Under the pieces are notes generated by a model. The model did not search any database. It saw only the letters and a program-made list of their open reading frames with translations, and was not told the origin of the DNA. A stretch of DNA of 64,000 nucleotides. Origin: Phytoseiulus persimilis (taxonomy: Eukaryota > Arthropoda > Arachnida > Mesostigmata > Phytoseiidae). The stretch spans positions 14,070,745 through 14,134,744 of the forward strand of contig CM075102.1 in the NCBI GenBank assembly GCA_037576195.1. Reading direction: 5' to 3'. Below, piece by piece: positions 1 through 11,700 of the stretch. The position numbers were made by a program, and so were the translations under genes. How positions within the stretch are numbered: position 1 is the first letter of the stretch; every line of letters begins with the position of its first letter.

Positions 1-533
1 TAAATCAATCATCATAATTATAAATCAAACCGCTGGTTACCAAATTTCATGCACCACAGTGGCTTTAGTCTGCGGAGGGAATCGATATGGTCTCATGTTC
101 CCGCGACTTAAGTGGCTCGCGGTGACTCCGGACTGATCTAAGTCAGTATAGCCTTATCGCGTTCACTTAAATTTTTGTGCGGAAAGATTCCAGTCGCTCC
201 TTTGAAGGAGAGTGGATTCAACGCATGCAAAAGCCGTCACCATAGCTTGAGGGATCATGATTCAGCCTTGTTCACCTCTCGGTTTGCGGGAAACCAGAAG
301 GGCACAAGCTGACACTCAGATCCTTTATGAATAGTTACGGGATGTCGCAAGGACTGCAAGCTCCCCTATGATTCCCCACATTGCCCAGCAACCGAGGTGT
401 TCTCGTGACCCTGATTAGCTCTATCCTAGCTCACGACAGGAACATCATCTTGGCGTGACATCATTGACGCTCGAAATCGAGAAGCTGGTAGAATCCAATG
501 ACGAGCAAAATTTACGTTCGGGGGCAGTTGCTG
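1..533. other. no gene recognised; 3' flank of the first gene
   Basis: I see no convincing coding region, RNA gene or repeat here. The right edge holds the likely poly(A) signal of the minus-strand gene that follows. Confidence 0.5.
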
Positions 534-539
534 TTTATT
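534..539 (-). terminator. poly(A) signal of the minus-strand orphan gene
   Basis: AATAAA on the minus strand, about 255 bases beyond the stop codon of the orphan gene at 793-1293. It is the first such hexamer downstream of that gene. Confidence 0.5.
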
Positions 540-792
540 GAAGTTTGACATTCTCATCTTTCTTGTTTAGAACTCGCTTGCTGGACGTGCGGAGCTGCAA
601 TTCGAAATGAATGAGGCTCACGGTTGGCTCTGATTGCTCCCAACAGCGGGAGTCGAGATGACTGAGCAGCTTCGTCTCTCGAGAGATCCGTCTTCGACAC
701 ATGTACAATAGTTCTCCAACAAGTTAACTCTCCTAAAAGCCACGTATCACCTTAAATGAAGGTCAGTGGTCCTCGGTAATCCTGAGAAGGCG

Positions 793-1293
793 TCAGGCGG
801 GCTCACGAGGGTTGTTTGTCCTCGCTGTCGTTTGGAGTCTGGTTAGCGAGGACGTCACCTCAGCCATTGCCCGATCCTCCTCCGAGACAACGGAGGGGGA
901 GGAGGTTGAATACTCGAAGAGTTCCTCCTCTTGCGGCGAAGGAAAAGGTTCTCTCCGCAGCGCTCGACTGTACGGCCAAACAGTCAGCGCCTCCTCATTG
1001 AAATAGCTCATCCGGTTCTCAGCTTCTATCCATGAGTTCACCAGAGCTCCCAAGCGTTTCCTCCGCAAGCTGTATTCATATCCGGGAGCCAGGCGCGGGT
1101 CGACACTGACCTCCGTCGAGCTCTCAGAAGAGGCGACTGCTCCGTTCGGGTTCCGTCCGAACGATGGCTGCCATGGCGCACTACGACCGTTCGGCTCCAG
1201 GATCGGAATCGACACTGATCCTGGTTGGGATGATCCCGCGGTTCTTGCGCGGTCTCTCGGCTGGTCGGCGACGTTGCTCTGAAATGAAGACAT
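793..1293 (-). CDS. orphan family protein, diverged inverted copy (166 aa)
   Basis: This is a diverged member of the orphan family repeated at 2602, 8065, 19095 and 23808. The start (MSSFQSN) matches the MSALQSN start of the others. The core VDPRLAPGYEYSLR, a basic stretch, a short SYFN segment (YFNVGP in the others) and the late VVSEEDRA block are all shared. There is no signal peptide or membrane segment; the N-terminal half is rich in Ser, Pro and Arg. It lies head to head with unit I. Upstream the promoter is conserved, including a TTAAAA box, so transcription is likely. The ORF can be extended upstream without an ATG, but homology and the promoter position favour 1293. I do not recognise the family, and no function is assigned. 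Confidence 0.65.
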   Translation of the reverse strand: MSSFQSNVADQPRDRARTAGSSQPGSVSIPILEPNGRSAPWQPSFGRNPNGAVASSESSTEVSVDPRLAPGYEYSLRRKRLGALVNSWIEAENRMSYFNEEALTVWPYSRALRREPFPSPQEEELFEYSTSSPSVVSEEDRAMAEVTSSLTRLQTTARTNNPREPA

Positions 1294-1376
1294 TGTTCGG
1301 AGATGACGCCGAGATGTTCGCCGCTGACCAGATGACGTTCCGAAGCGGAATGATGAATCCTCTGAGGGGGACCTGC

Positions 1377-1382
1377 TTTTAA
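1377..1382 (-). promoter_or_regulatory. TATA-like box of the inverted family member
   Basis: TTAAAA inside the segment AACAACCTGCTTAAAA, which is conserved base for base upstream of all family members and lies about 85 bases upstream of the ATG. Confidence 0.5.
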
Positions 1383-1489
1383 GCAGGTTGTTGGCGAGAG
1401 TGTCTAGGCCGGTGTGAGGGTGTTCACTCTCTGAACCGTTGCTTTGCGCGACTGAATCCTTCCCACAGGGGTGAAGCAAAACAAGCAAT

Positions 1490-2329
1490 CAACTGCTTGA
1501 CGCTTAACTATGGGTTTCAAAACGCTTTTGTTGACTTAAGAAACTCATCATCGAAGAATGCAGATGGTGTTTTGGGGGAGTTTGTTACGCGCCCCGCATC
1601 GGTTGACTGGGGTCTTCTTACGGAACTCGAGCCCCGACAGTCCAGTGATGTGTACGAGAAGAGACTCGTTTTTCTTCGATGGTTCCTCCCTGAAACGAGT
1701 TTAATTTCGAACCGGGAGCCGCTGCTCTGAAGAAAGCACGCCGACAACTTCTGAAGCCTCATTTACAGCCCATGATATGATTGCACCTTCAATTATTGGA
1801 CTCAAGCTTGAGCAGCGGAACTTCTATCACAGATGAGAACCGTCTCGGATTCAAGTCCCAATCTCCGAGGAATTCTTCGGGTGTCGCTTGGCTGAGCCAG
1901 GACCCGTCCCGAGGGTCACGCTCTGTGTGTATGAAGCTCTAAACGCAATCAGCGGTTTTCTCCGATCGCCAGAGAACTTGCACGCTTCTGTAACGTTGAA
2001 CTTCAACGGAAGCGTAGGATATTTCGTGAAGCTAGGACCGAGCCGAGAGGAAATGATTCTCAGCAGTCACTGTAATCAAACGACCCGGCTCTAAGGATTG
2101 AATACGGTGTTCAAACAACTGTTTTCAGATGTCTCCACCTCGAAGCTCACGGTGCTCCGTCAAGCGACCCGTGGCTCTCTCTGGACCACGTCAGATCCGC
2201 TCAAACTCGCGATGCCTCTGTCTTATGCTTCATGGGGGAAACCATATTTTGTGCCTCTCCGGCAAGGAAGTGCCGAAAAATGCGTCATCATGCATCACGC
2301 ATGGAAGCACGGGCTCCACTATTCGCGAT
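1490..2329. other. intergenic, between divergent family genes
   Basis: Only short overlapping ORFs in several frames are seen. None has a domain, splice signals or a copy elsewhere in the window. The segment separates the inverted family member from duplicated unit I. Confidence 0.4.
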
Positions 2330-2525
2330 CACATCCTAATTATCTCGGTCCTCGAGCGTTTAATGAAGATCTCAATCCACCGATGCGAGGCGGGGGCTTA
2401 GACCTCTGCAAACTGATTGCTGAGCAAAGGGGGTTCCCGCTCTGTTTCACTTTGTTCTCGGAACGCGACAGTCGAAGCTGTTACGACCCCTCACACCGGC
2501 TCAGAAACCCTCGCCAACAACCTGC

Positions 2526-2531
2526 TTAAAA
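2526..2531 (+). promoter_or_regulatory. TATA-like box, family copy I
   Basis: TTAAAA, followed about 25 bases later by GCATTCATC, a plausible initiator. The arrangement is identical in the other copies. Confidence 0.55.
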
Positions 2532-2601
2532 TGAGATCTCTCAGAGCATTCATCACTCATCTTCGAAACGTCTTCTGCTTAGCTGCAAACATCTCCGAAC
2601 A

Positions 2602-2997
2602 ATGTCTGCGCTTCAGAGTAACGAGTACGCCGTCAGCCGGCCGGGAGGCCATGCAAGAAGCTCGGAATCATCGCCGCCGAGGTCAGCGTCGCCTCCGATC
2701 GTCGAGCCGATCGGTTCGAGTGCGCCCTGGGAGCCATTACCCAGAGGGGCTCCGAGTGGAGAGGCCACTCTACGTGAGAGCTCGGGGCAGGGTAGTGTCG
2801 ACCCACGTCTGGCGCCCGGGTACGAGTACAGCTTGCGGAAGAGGCGCTTCAGAGCTCTGGTGAAGTCCTGGAGCCGAGCTCCGCAAGGTGTGGCCTACTT
2901 CAACGTAGGACCCTTTGCTCTCCGGCCGCCGTTCCATGCTGTGTGGGGAGAGCCGTCCTCTTCGAAGGAGGACATGGGCGAAACCTCACGCCCATAA
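2602..2997 (+). CDS. orphan family protein, copy I (131 aa, short C-terminus)
   Basis: Starts MSALQSNEYAVSRPGG and contains the family core VDPRLAPGYEYSLRKRRF, then ALVKSWSRAP and YFNVGPFALRPPFHAVW. The protein has no signal peptide or membrane segment, a low-complexity Ser/Pro-rich N-terminal half and a basic centre. Compared with copies II-IV it stops early, right after ETSRP. The last 22-25 codons and the 3' part present in the other copies are missing, and an AATAAA lies just 20 bases downstream at 3018. It is either a shortened functional copy or a decaying one. Family unknown. Confidence 0.65.
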   Translation: MSALQSNEYAVSRPGGHARSSESSPPRSASPPIVEPIGSSAPWEPLPRGAPSGEATLRESSGQGSVDPRLAPGYEYSLRKRRFRALVKSWSRAPQGVAYFNVGPFALRPPFHAVWGEPSSSKEDMGETSRP

Positions 2998-3416
2998 GAA
3001 CCTCACGCCCATTCGTGAATAAAGAAGTTGTTCTCTGCCAAACATAGTATATTTCTTCAGTGTCGAAGCTACAGAGCTCGGAGCTATTCCAGACACAGCA
3101 AAACTCAGAGCTTCGAGCGGTTCAAGAAATTCAGAGACTCGTCACACTGAGCTGTAGGTCTCGTTGGACTATGAAGACACTCGAAAGCAGGGAAAATCCG
3201 CCGCTGAGATTCGGCATTCTCTCCAGCTTACCTGAATTAATAGAAATTACGGCAACGATTCAATCTCATTATGTCCATTCATAATTGCGTCACATTTGGT
3301 GAACGTGAGACGATAGACACGCACCTGCAAGAACGGAACTGTGGAAGAACACTGTCCTCGAAAATATTCGGTCAGAGCATGAAGCGGCGAGAACTCGACC
3401 AGTCACCGTATTCATT

Positions 3417-3821
3417 ATGGAAATCGATCCTCGGGTGAACCAAGGGAGAGTTGGGTCGGAGTCTCGGGAGGGAGCTGATGACAAGAAACCGGTGCTGGTC
3501 ACCGTAGAGTATCATCAAGTTGTCAGCGATAGAGCCAACAAATTCCGCAGGCCGGAGAAATCGAATTTCGATTACAATGAAATGAGGAAAAAACAAGAAA
3601 AGATCGCGTGGATGACTCCACTGAGAGGATTAGAATGTTATGTCTCACCAGAGACGACGGATCTACTCAGAGCCTCGGCCCTCATGTTGGTTCCGAAACT
3701 ACGAGACTTGCTTTTCGATGGAATGCATTCGGCCTCTCTCAACGAAGATCAACCTGAAAATAGCGATCCATCGAAACAAAGCCAAGAAAAGATCTCGATT
3801 TTGCGCTCGGATAACAAATGA
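3417..3821 (+). CDS. hypothetical ORF in the duplicated unit (134 codons)
   Basis: Starts at an ATG with MEIDPRVNQGRVGSES and is hydrophilic, with no domain I recognise. The same start region is present in units II (9128) and III (20149). In unit II the frame stops after 64 codons; in unit III the sequence diverges through an insertion; in unit IV it is broken. The reading frame is therefore not conserved over its length. It may be an exon of an unrecognised gene or simply an open stretch. Confidence 0.2.
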   Translation: MEIDPRVNQGRVGSESREGADDKKPVLVTVEYHQVVSDRANKFRRPEKSNFDYNEMRKKQEKIAWMTPLRGLECYVSPETTDLLRASALMLVPKLRDLLFDGMHSASLNEDQPENSDPSKQSQEKISILRSDNK

Positions 3822-4656
3822 TGTACTTCTCAAACTCGTTTAACTACTGAATTCTCCCGGGAACCTTGACGGAAAGATGTGACCGCATCAAGGAACGCCG
3901 AGAAATCTCGGTAGCTCATGAGTAGAGACGTCATGAGACCGTCCATGTCGTCGTCCGTCTGGTTTATCCGGTTTCCAGGATTCCAGGGGGAAATGGCCGG
4001 ATGCTGGGATTTCCGGAGAAAAGCTCCGAACTTCGGGATCCAAGAAGATAATTTTCCATTGTTGAGAGATCCAAGGGAACCCAGTTCGATTCCAAGCCCT
4101 TTCGGGAGCAAATGTCCGGCTCTAGAGCCCGCGGACGGTTGAGTGCCGTCTTCGCAGACCTCTGTTTCGTCGGCTAGCGGGCTTACACTGATGAGAAAGA
4201 TACCCAAGCCAACCACCGCGCGAGCATAGCTAGCATCCCCCTGTGGCGGACTCAAAGCTTGACTTTCCCTCGCAAAGACGTATTTCGGGCGAAAAAAAAC
4301 TGAATGACATTATGTCGGGAAATACTCCGAGCGAAGGCCGTCAAGATCCTCGAACTTGGAGGAGATCTCGATCAAAGAACTCGACGCTCAAAGGAACAGA
4401 TGATGGATTCAATTGAAGAGAGAGTAAAGTTCACTCTGACTTCTCGTCCGAGCACTTGAGACTCATCAATGCTGCATGGTATGAGAGAAACATGCCGAGG
4501 CTTGAGCCATACCTAGTCATATGAATTGGTGGACCTGGAAACGTCTGGTTTGATATCCGGTTTCGGCATCTTATGGCGTCATATGGCGTCTCTACTCATG
4601 AGTCTGCTTTTGGGAGCGGAACGCGTGTGGCTCCGTTCAGCCAGTCGGGAAGGCCG
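3767..4656. mobile_element. insertion of about 890 bp private to unit I
   Basis: Units II and III run straight from GATCCATGGAGCTTGAATTT into the AACTCAATCAGCTCC segment. Unit I has about 890 extra bases between the same two flanks. Inside lies a 16-bp inverted repeat, CTCATGAGTAGAGACG at 3915-3930 and its complement at 4588-4603. No terminal inverted repeat or target duplication is obvious at the edges. A minus-strand open stretch (3830-4255) without an ATG encodes a hydrophobic segment (AVVGLGIFLISV) followed by an acidic part. It could be an exon, but nothing identifies it. Confidence 0.45.
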
Positions 4657-7600
4657 TTGAATTCAACTCAATCAGCTCCCCTCCAAATCCGCCTCGACCC
4701 AATCAATCAGGAAAGAATCGTTTGTCTCTAGACGAACGGAGCCGGGTCCGAGGCGCTTCGACGAAGACCGGGACAGATGACACGAACCGACAGGGAATTT
4801 ACAGCGTTTTATCCTTGGTCTTCAAACCCCTTCGAAACCCTCTATCGATGGAATCTGTTTCCTCTTGCCCTTCACCGCGGGCATGGAAACATACGAGCCC
4901 GAGTACTTGCATAGAACGCATAAACGCTGGGTATATGGATCGTGACGCGAGGGGGAACCGGGCAAACAAGGGCGCAAGAGGGGACTCGGCCGGAATGGCA
5001 GATAAGAGTCGAATAAAGAAGAAACTCATGATGGTGGTCACGGAGAACAGTTATCAGTGGGCGGGTATCAGCCCTCCCGACTATTGTTTGAAGTCGCTCT
5101 TCCAAACCACAGAAATTGGAGAAATCAGCGCAACAAACAATGTTTTTGCCGTGAACAAGGTTGAAGCTGAGTCGGGGTTCAAGGAACAACTCGGCTGTTA
5201 GCCAATGTGGAAAATCGTTGCGGAGCTTGCAGTCCTCTCATGGCAATATCCGAAGTCCGATGAGTGCCTATGCGTAGCTGCAGAATGCGACCACAATGTA
5301 TCAGTATCCCATTCGAAACAGTCGAATCGGAAGGAATCGATTGTCTCAACGTCAGATAACTCAACTGAGATATGATCAGCCAAGGCTTGAAGAGAGGAGA
5401 GTTCAGGTTTTTGAAGAAGATGCATAACCTCCCTCGGAAGTTTCGTTTTTTGGACGCATTTTCCGTGACGCGATTCAGGTTTTCGACAGGGAGCACGATC
5501 CAATATCCTCCGAGTTTCGGCGGTATCGGGAAATTCTGAGGATTTCCAAACCCATATTCGCACATTCGAAGGCTGAACAGCACGACGCTCCGTTAGATGT
5601 GATACGAGTTGAGACAGTTCACAATGCATAGATCTTTCACGGCTACGTTACATGTATTTGTAGTTCATGATGTGCTGACGCGGCGCCTGGCCCACAAGCG
5701 CAAGTTGGCCGCTCAAGATAGTTCACTGGGCACGTTCGTACATATTCCAATGCGTTCCCGCCATTTCATCCCATTTCCCAGCAATCAAGAACGCCAAAAA
5801 TTGCGGCATCGGTCGCTCAACCCGACCAATTTATCTAGCAGATGTTTTCCTTTCGAAAAATTAGCCATCCTGGACTCTCACAAAGCGGGCCGAGGAAGTA
5901 TCAGTTGAGCTGGATCGAAGAGAATTCAGTGGTTTCAATCATTTTCAAACCTTTATTTCTCGATCATTCGATTCTGCGCTCGTTCAGGCAGGGGACAGGG
6001 TTAGAAGTTTAGAAGCCGCTCATTTGTCCAGAATTTTCCCCCAGTGGCTCGCAGCATGCGATGCTTGACCAATTCCTCCCTTATCGTTTGCGGCTTCTTG
6101 TTATCCGTTTTCGAAGCGATGTCTGTTCGAATAATTTTTCTTCAAGAGTTTGATCTCCACCCAGATCCCATCCCGACCACAGTTTTCCGGATTTGATCGC
6201 TCCGTGATTCGGCTCCTAGAGGAAGGCTGAGCTTCCTGAGCGCGTTTGGTGACGACGGCGATGCCTCCATCACTGCTGTCAATTCCAACCTGCTTTTCTG
6301 CTCAAGCTATGAAGAATTGCGAGATGTTTGATTGCCTCGTATTTCCATGTTGTTATTTATGGACGAATTGTCTGTTCCGGATCCCAACAGAGAGTTTACG
6401 AAGCCACCAAATATGATCCCCGTTCCGATCCCCTGCAGATTTTAGATTGAGAGGAAGCGAGGCGATTCGATTGGACGATGTCTTGCCCTCCTCAGCCAAG
6501 GGCCAGACGAACCCTGGCGACCCAGCGACGCACATGCATTTCTACGACACAGGGTCCAGACGTGGAAATGCCACAGAGCAGATGAAAAAACGTACATTTC
6601 GGTCACCAATCGTTCTTCACCGCTCCAGCGGTGTTGCTGTTCAGCGAGCTGAGACGCCAGATTCGCCCGTGGAGAACTATGTGGAAGAACAGCCTACCCG
6701 TTCTCGACACAGCTGGTGGAGTTAGTGAGGTAACGTCTCCAAGCGAGAGAGTTTTTTACAACGTTCGACCTCCGCTGAGACTTCCGAGCGGCCACGGTGA
6801 GATTTTTCACCCCATCGGAGCACCAAAACTCCAGCAGCGGACCACCGGTTGCCGAACCCTATGATACAGAATCCAAGAAAAGTGAAGTGCTTGGTTAATC
6901 GATCTCGACTCAGCTCGGATTTTTCCGCACAGGAAAGAAATCTGACCCAAGTTTTTCCACGAGTAAAGCGAACCTCGCAAGAGCTGATGGTCTGATCTGA
7001 GTTCAACCTGGTGCCGAGTGGCTTTTTCCTGCCACGGATAGATTACGGCCGCCCAGATGCGTGATGAGAAAAGACTCATTTTGCGGCCAAGGTTAGTCTA
7101 AACAGGTTTGAGGGCTCAGACTGCTTCAGCGATCCATGTTTCTGAAGCCCTTGGGACGTTCCCAGCAGTCGTGAATGCCTTTGTTACCTCTGAAACAGGA
7201 GCATCGCTCGCTCCCTCTGGCATGGCATCCTTGCATTCTGCTCTGTCAGCTCGAGAAGTTTCAGACTCCATCTCGCCCTCTCGGAATACACATCAGACCA
7301 GAGATACAGAGCTCAGAAACAGAGCTTTGTTATTGGAAACCAAAGACACCGGGAAAACTCGGAATGTCGGGAGATAACAGTTCGTGAAAGCCCTTGAAGG
7401 AGCCTCACGACCTTCGAAGTGGATTCATCTAAAGACCACTGCTCGAACGAGTTGATCGAACCAGGGAGCAAACGCATGCTGAATTGCTGACGGCAACCGC
7501 TTGGGAACGGAGTTCTTCCGTGCCACTCCAAATTTTCCTTTGACTTCAAGGTTTCTGAGAAAACCGGGCATCCGAAAGCGTGGGATTTCCCCGGAGGTCG

Positions 7601-7987
7601 AAGAAGCCGTTAATCTCGATAAAGGGCAGATAACTAGAAACAATGGGATGAATTCTCGTCCAGCAGAGCGGTTCTCGAAGAATCCCTAAGAGGCTGAGAA
7701 TATTCAAATGTTTCAGGTCTTTAGCCGGAGCAGCGGTCTCTAACTGTCTCTAATCTCATCTCGTTCCAGGAAAAGGGTGTCTCTTCGCGAACGCATCCTA
7801 ATTATCTCGGCGCTCGAGCGTCCAATGAAGATCTCAATTCATCGATCCGAGGCGGGGGGTTAGACCTCTGCAAACTGATTGCTGAGCGAAGGGGGTTCCC
7901 GCTCTGTTTCACTTTGTTCTCGGAACGCGACAGTTGGAACTGTTAAGACCCCTCACACCGGCTCAGAAACCCTCGCCAACAACCTGC

Positions 7988-7993
7988 TTAAAA
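7988..7993 (+). promoter_or_regulatory. TATA-like box, family copy II
   Basis: TTAAAA in the conserved promoter block, 72 bases upstream of the ATG at 8065. Confidence 0.55.
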
Positions 7994-8064
7994 CCAGATC
8001 CTCTCAGAGCATTCATCACTCATCTTCGAAACGTCTTCTGCTTAGCCGCGAACATCTCCGAACA

Positions 8065-8526
8065 ATGTCTGCGCTTCAGAGTAACGAGCACGCCGTCAGC
8101 CGGCCGGGAGGCCATGCGAGAAGCTCGGAATCATCGCCGCCGAGGTCGGCGTCGCCTCCGATCGTGGAGCCGAAAGGTTCGAGTGCGCCCTGGGAGCCAT
8201 TACCCAGAGGGGCTCCGAGTGGAGAATCCACTCTACGTGAGAGCTCGGGGCAGGTTACTGTCGACCCACGTCTGGCGCCCGGGTACGAATACAGCTTGCG
8301 GAAGAGGCGCTTCAGAGCTCTGGTGAAGTCCTGGAGCCGAGCTCCGCAAGGTGTGGCCTACTTCAACGTAGGGCCCTTTGCTCTCCGGCCGCCGTACCAT
8401 GCTGTGTGGGGAGAGCCGTCCTCTTCGAAGGAGGACATGGGCGGAACCTCCGACTCTGTTGTCTCGGAGGAGGACCGGGCAACCCTGGGCCTCCAACGAC
8501 TCATCGTCTCGGAGCACGGAGAGTGA
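8065..8526 (+). CDS. orphan family protein, copy II (153 aa)
   Basis: A full-length member, from MSALQSNEHAVSRPGG to IVSEHGE. Segments in order: Ser/Pro-rich N-terminus (residues 1-60), VDPRLAPGYEYSLRKRRFR (about 66-84), an aromatic YFNVGPFALRPPYHAVW block, and an acidic tail with DSVVSEEDRA. The open frame extends upstream of the ATG, but the conserved TATA box lies there, so 8065 is chosen. The tail differs from copies III and IV by in-frame deletions or insertions, which argues for coding constraint. A 3' UTR of about 200 bases leads to AATAAA at 8729. No signal peptide or known domain is seen. Function unknown. Confidence 0.75.
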   Translation: MSALQSNEHAVSRPGGHARSSESSPPRSASPPIVEPKGSSAPWEPLPRGAPSGESTLRESSGQVTVDPRLAPGYEYSLRKRRFRALVKSWSRAPQGVAYFNVGPFALRPPYHAVWGEPSSSKEDMGGTSDSVVSEEDRATLGLQRLIVSEHGE

Positions 8527-8728
8527 CGGGGTCGGGAATCTTGAGTGGGTGAGGTGTCGTCCTTGCTCTCCAGGCTCTCAACCGGAGAATCTGACTAACG
8601 ACACCGAAATGCCACCGCACGGTGTCCTGGACTCTCGGCGCTGCTTCCTCTCCGGGGTCGAGGAACGCCTCCCTGGTGACGAGCTGGAAAAATTGGATTC
8701 CGGATGGAGATGAATGTCTTTTTTCTTG

Positions 8729-8734
8729 AATAAA
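8729..8734 (+). terminator. poly(A) signal, family copy II
   Basis: AATAAA in TTGAATAAAGAAGTTGT, a segment kept after every direct copy of the gene (3018, 19750, 24481). Confidence 0.55.
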
Positions 8735-11700
8735 GAAGTTGTTCTCTGCTGAACATAGTATATTTCTTCAGTTGCGAAGCTACAGAGCTCGGAGCTGTTC
8801 CAGACACAGCAAAACTCAGAGCTTCGAGTGGTTCAAGAAATTCAGAGACTCATGACACTGAGCTGCAGGTCTCGTTGGACTATGAAGACACTCGAACGCA
8901 GGAAAAACCCGCCGCTGAGATTCGGCATTCTCTCCAGCTTACCTGAATTAATAGAAATTACGGCAACGATTCAATCTCATCATGTCCATTCATAATTGCG
9001 TCACATTTGGTGAACGTGAGACGATAGACACGCACCTGCAAGATCGGAACTATGGAAGAACAGTGTCCTCGACAATATTCGGTCAGAGCATGAAGCGGCG
9101 AGAACTCGACCAGTCACCGTATTCATTATGGAAATCGATCCTCGGGTGAACCAAGGGAGAGTTGGGTCGGAGTCTCGGGAGGGAGCTGATGACAAGAAAC
9201 CGGTGCTGGTCACCGTAGAGTATTATCAAGCTGTCAGCGATAGAGCCAACAAATTCCGCAGGCCGGAGAAATCGAATTTCGATTACAATGAAATGAGGAA
9301 AAAACAAGAAAAGATCGCGTAGATGACTCCACTGAGAGGATTAGAATGTTATGTCTCACCAGAGACGACGGATCTACTCAGAGCCTCGGCCCTCATGTTG
9401 GTTCCGAAACTACGAGGCTTGCTTTTCGCTGGAATGCATTGGGCCTCTCTCAACGAAGATCAACCTGAAAATAGCGATCCATGGAGCTTGAATTTAACTC
9501 AATCAGCTCCCCTCCTAATCCGTTCTTGCCTCGACCCAATCGATCGAGAAAGAATAGTTTGTCTTTAGATGAACGGAGCCGGGTCCGAGGCGCTTCGACG
9601 AAGACCGGGACAGATGACACGAATCGACAGGGATGCTACAGCGCTTGATCCTTGGACTTCAAACCCCTCCGAAACCCTCTATCGATGGAATCTGTTTCCT
9701 CTTGCCCTTCACCGCGTGCATGGAACCATACGAGCCCGAGTACTTGCATAGAACGCATAAGCGTTGGGTGTTTGGATCGTGACGCGAGGGGGAACCGGGC
9801 AAACAAGGGCGCAAGAGGGGACTCGGCCGGAATAGGCAGATAAGAGGCAAATAAAGAAGAAGCTCATGATGGTGGTCACGGAGAACAGTTATCAGGGGGC
9901 TCTTCCAGGCCACAGAACTTGGAGAAATCAGCGCAACAAACCATGTTTTTGCCGTGAACTAGGTTGAAGCTGAGTCGGGGTTCAAGGAACAACTCGGCTG
10001 TTAGCCAATGTGGAAAATCGTTGCGGAGCTTGCAGTCCTCTCATGGCAATATCCGAAGTCCGATGAGTGCCTATGCGTAGCTGCAGAATGCGACCACAAT
10101 GTATCAGTATCCCATTCGAAACAGTCGAATCGGAAGGAATCGATTGTCTCAACGTCAGATAACTCAACTGAGATATGATCAGCCAAGGCTTGAAGAGATG
10201 AGAGTTCAGGTTTTTGAAGAAGATGCATAACCTCCCTCGGAAGTTTCGTTTTTTGAACGCGTTTTCCGTGACGCGACTCGGGTTTTCGACAGGGAGCACG
10301 ATCCCATATCCTCCCAGTGTCGGAGGTATCGGGAAATTCTGAGGATTTCCGAACCCATATTCACACATTGGCCACGTTCGTACACATTCCAATGCGTTCC
10401 CGCCATTTCATCCCATTTCCCAGCAATCAAGGACGCCAAAAATTGCGGCATCGGTCGCTCAACCCGGCCAATTTATCTAGCAAATGTTTTCCACTCGAAA
10501 AATTCGCCATCCTGGACTCTCACAAAGCTGAGCAGGGATGCAACAGTTGACTCGTTGAGCTGGGTCGAAGAGAATTCAGTCATTTCAATCACTCACAAAC
10601 CCCGATTTTCGTCGTCCTTGGACATGGGTTCGAATCTGCGCTTGCTTGTTAAGGCAGGGGACAGGGTTAGAAGTTTCGAAGCCGCTCATTTGTCCAGAAT
10701 TTTCCCCAGCAGCTCGCAGCATGCGAGGCTTGACCAATCCCTCCCTGATTGTTTGCGGCTTCTTGTTATCCGTTTTTGAAGCGATGTCTGTAACGATGCG
10801 TACAACAGTGACTTCCCCGCACCGATGTCCTCCTTCAGAGCGATCCTCTGCCTTTCTATGTCCCCATGGAGTCGCTGAAAAGTCGCTGCGAGATGTTTGA
10901 TTGCCTCGTATTTCCATGTTGTTATCTATGGACGAATTGTCCGCTCCGGATCCCAACAGAGAGTTCACGAAGCCAGCAAATATGATACCCGTTCCGATCC
11001 CCTGCAGATTTTAGATTCAGAGGAAGCGAGGCGATTCGATTGGACGATGTCTTGCCCTCCTCAGCCAATGGCCAGACGAACCCTGGCGACCCAGCGACGC
11101 ACATGCATTTCTACGACACAGGGTCCAGACGTGGAAATGCCACAGAGCAGATGAAAAAACGTACATCTCAGTCACCAATCGTTCTTCACCGCTCCAGCGG
11201 TGTTGCTGTTCAGCGAGCTGAGACGCCAGATTCGACCGTGGAGAACCATGTGGAAGAACAGCCTACCCGTTCTCGACACAGCTGGTGGAGTTAGTGAGGT
11301 AACGTCTCCAAGCGAGAGAGTTTTTTAGAACGTCCGACCTCCGCTGAGACTTTCGAGGGGCCGCGGTGAGATTTTTCACCACATCGGAGCACCAAAACTC
11401 CAGCAGCGGACTACCGGTTGCCGAACCCTATGATACAGAATCCAAGAAAAGTGAAGTGCTTGGTTAATCGATCTCGACTCAGCTCGGATTTTTCCGCACA
11501 GGAAAGGAATCTGATCCAAGTTTTCCCGCGAGTGAAGCGAGCCTCGCGAGAGCTGATGGTCTAATCTGAGTTCAACCTGGTGCCGAGTGCCTTTTTCTGC
11601 CACGGATAGATCACGGTCGCTCAGATTCGTGATGAGAAAAGACTCATTTTGCGGCCCAGGTTAGTCTAAACAAGTTTGAGAGCTCAGACTGTTCCAGCGA

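Larger units (their letters stand above)
2330..7795 (+). repeat. segmental duplication unit I (about 5.5 kb)
   Basis: The first direct copy of a long duplicated unit. Landmarks occur in the same order in units II and III: a TATCTCGG...CTCGAGCG segment, the promoter, the orphan gene, a stretch with GGAAATCGATCC, a segment with GACGCGAGGGGGAACCG, a minus-strand open stretch, and a tail with TTTGTTATTGGAAACC. By eye the copies differ by a few per cent. Unit I alone has an insertion of about 890 bp at 3767-4656. Apart from the orphan gene, the open frames in the unit are broken or change freely between copies, so I treat them as non-coding or decayed. Confidence 0.85.

Noticed and set aside
4722-5201. 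159-codon plus-strand ORF in unit I
   Set aside because: No ATG at its start, broken in units II and III, no domain.
5198-5629. Minus-strand ORF in the duplicated units, LRR/F-box-like at first sight (copies near 10001 and 20987)
   Set aside because: The copies differ by many radical amino-acid changes and another frame is equally open, so coding constraint is not supported.
7108-7377. ORF repeated near 11676 and 22887 in the tail of each unit
   Set aside because: It is present only because the DNA is duplicated. There is no domain, overlapping frames are as open, and no start or splice context is conserved.
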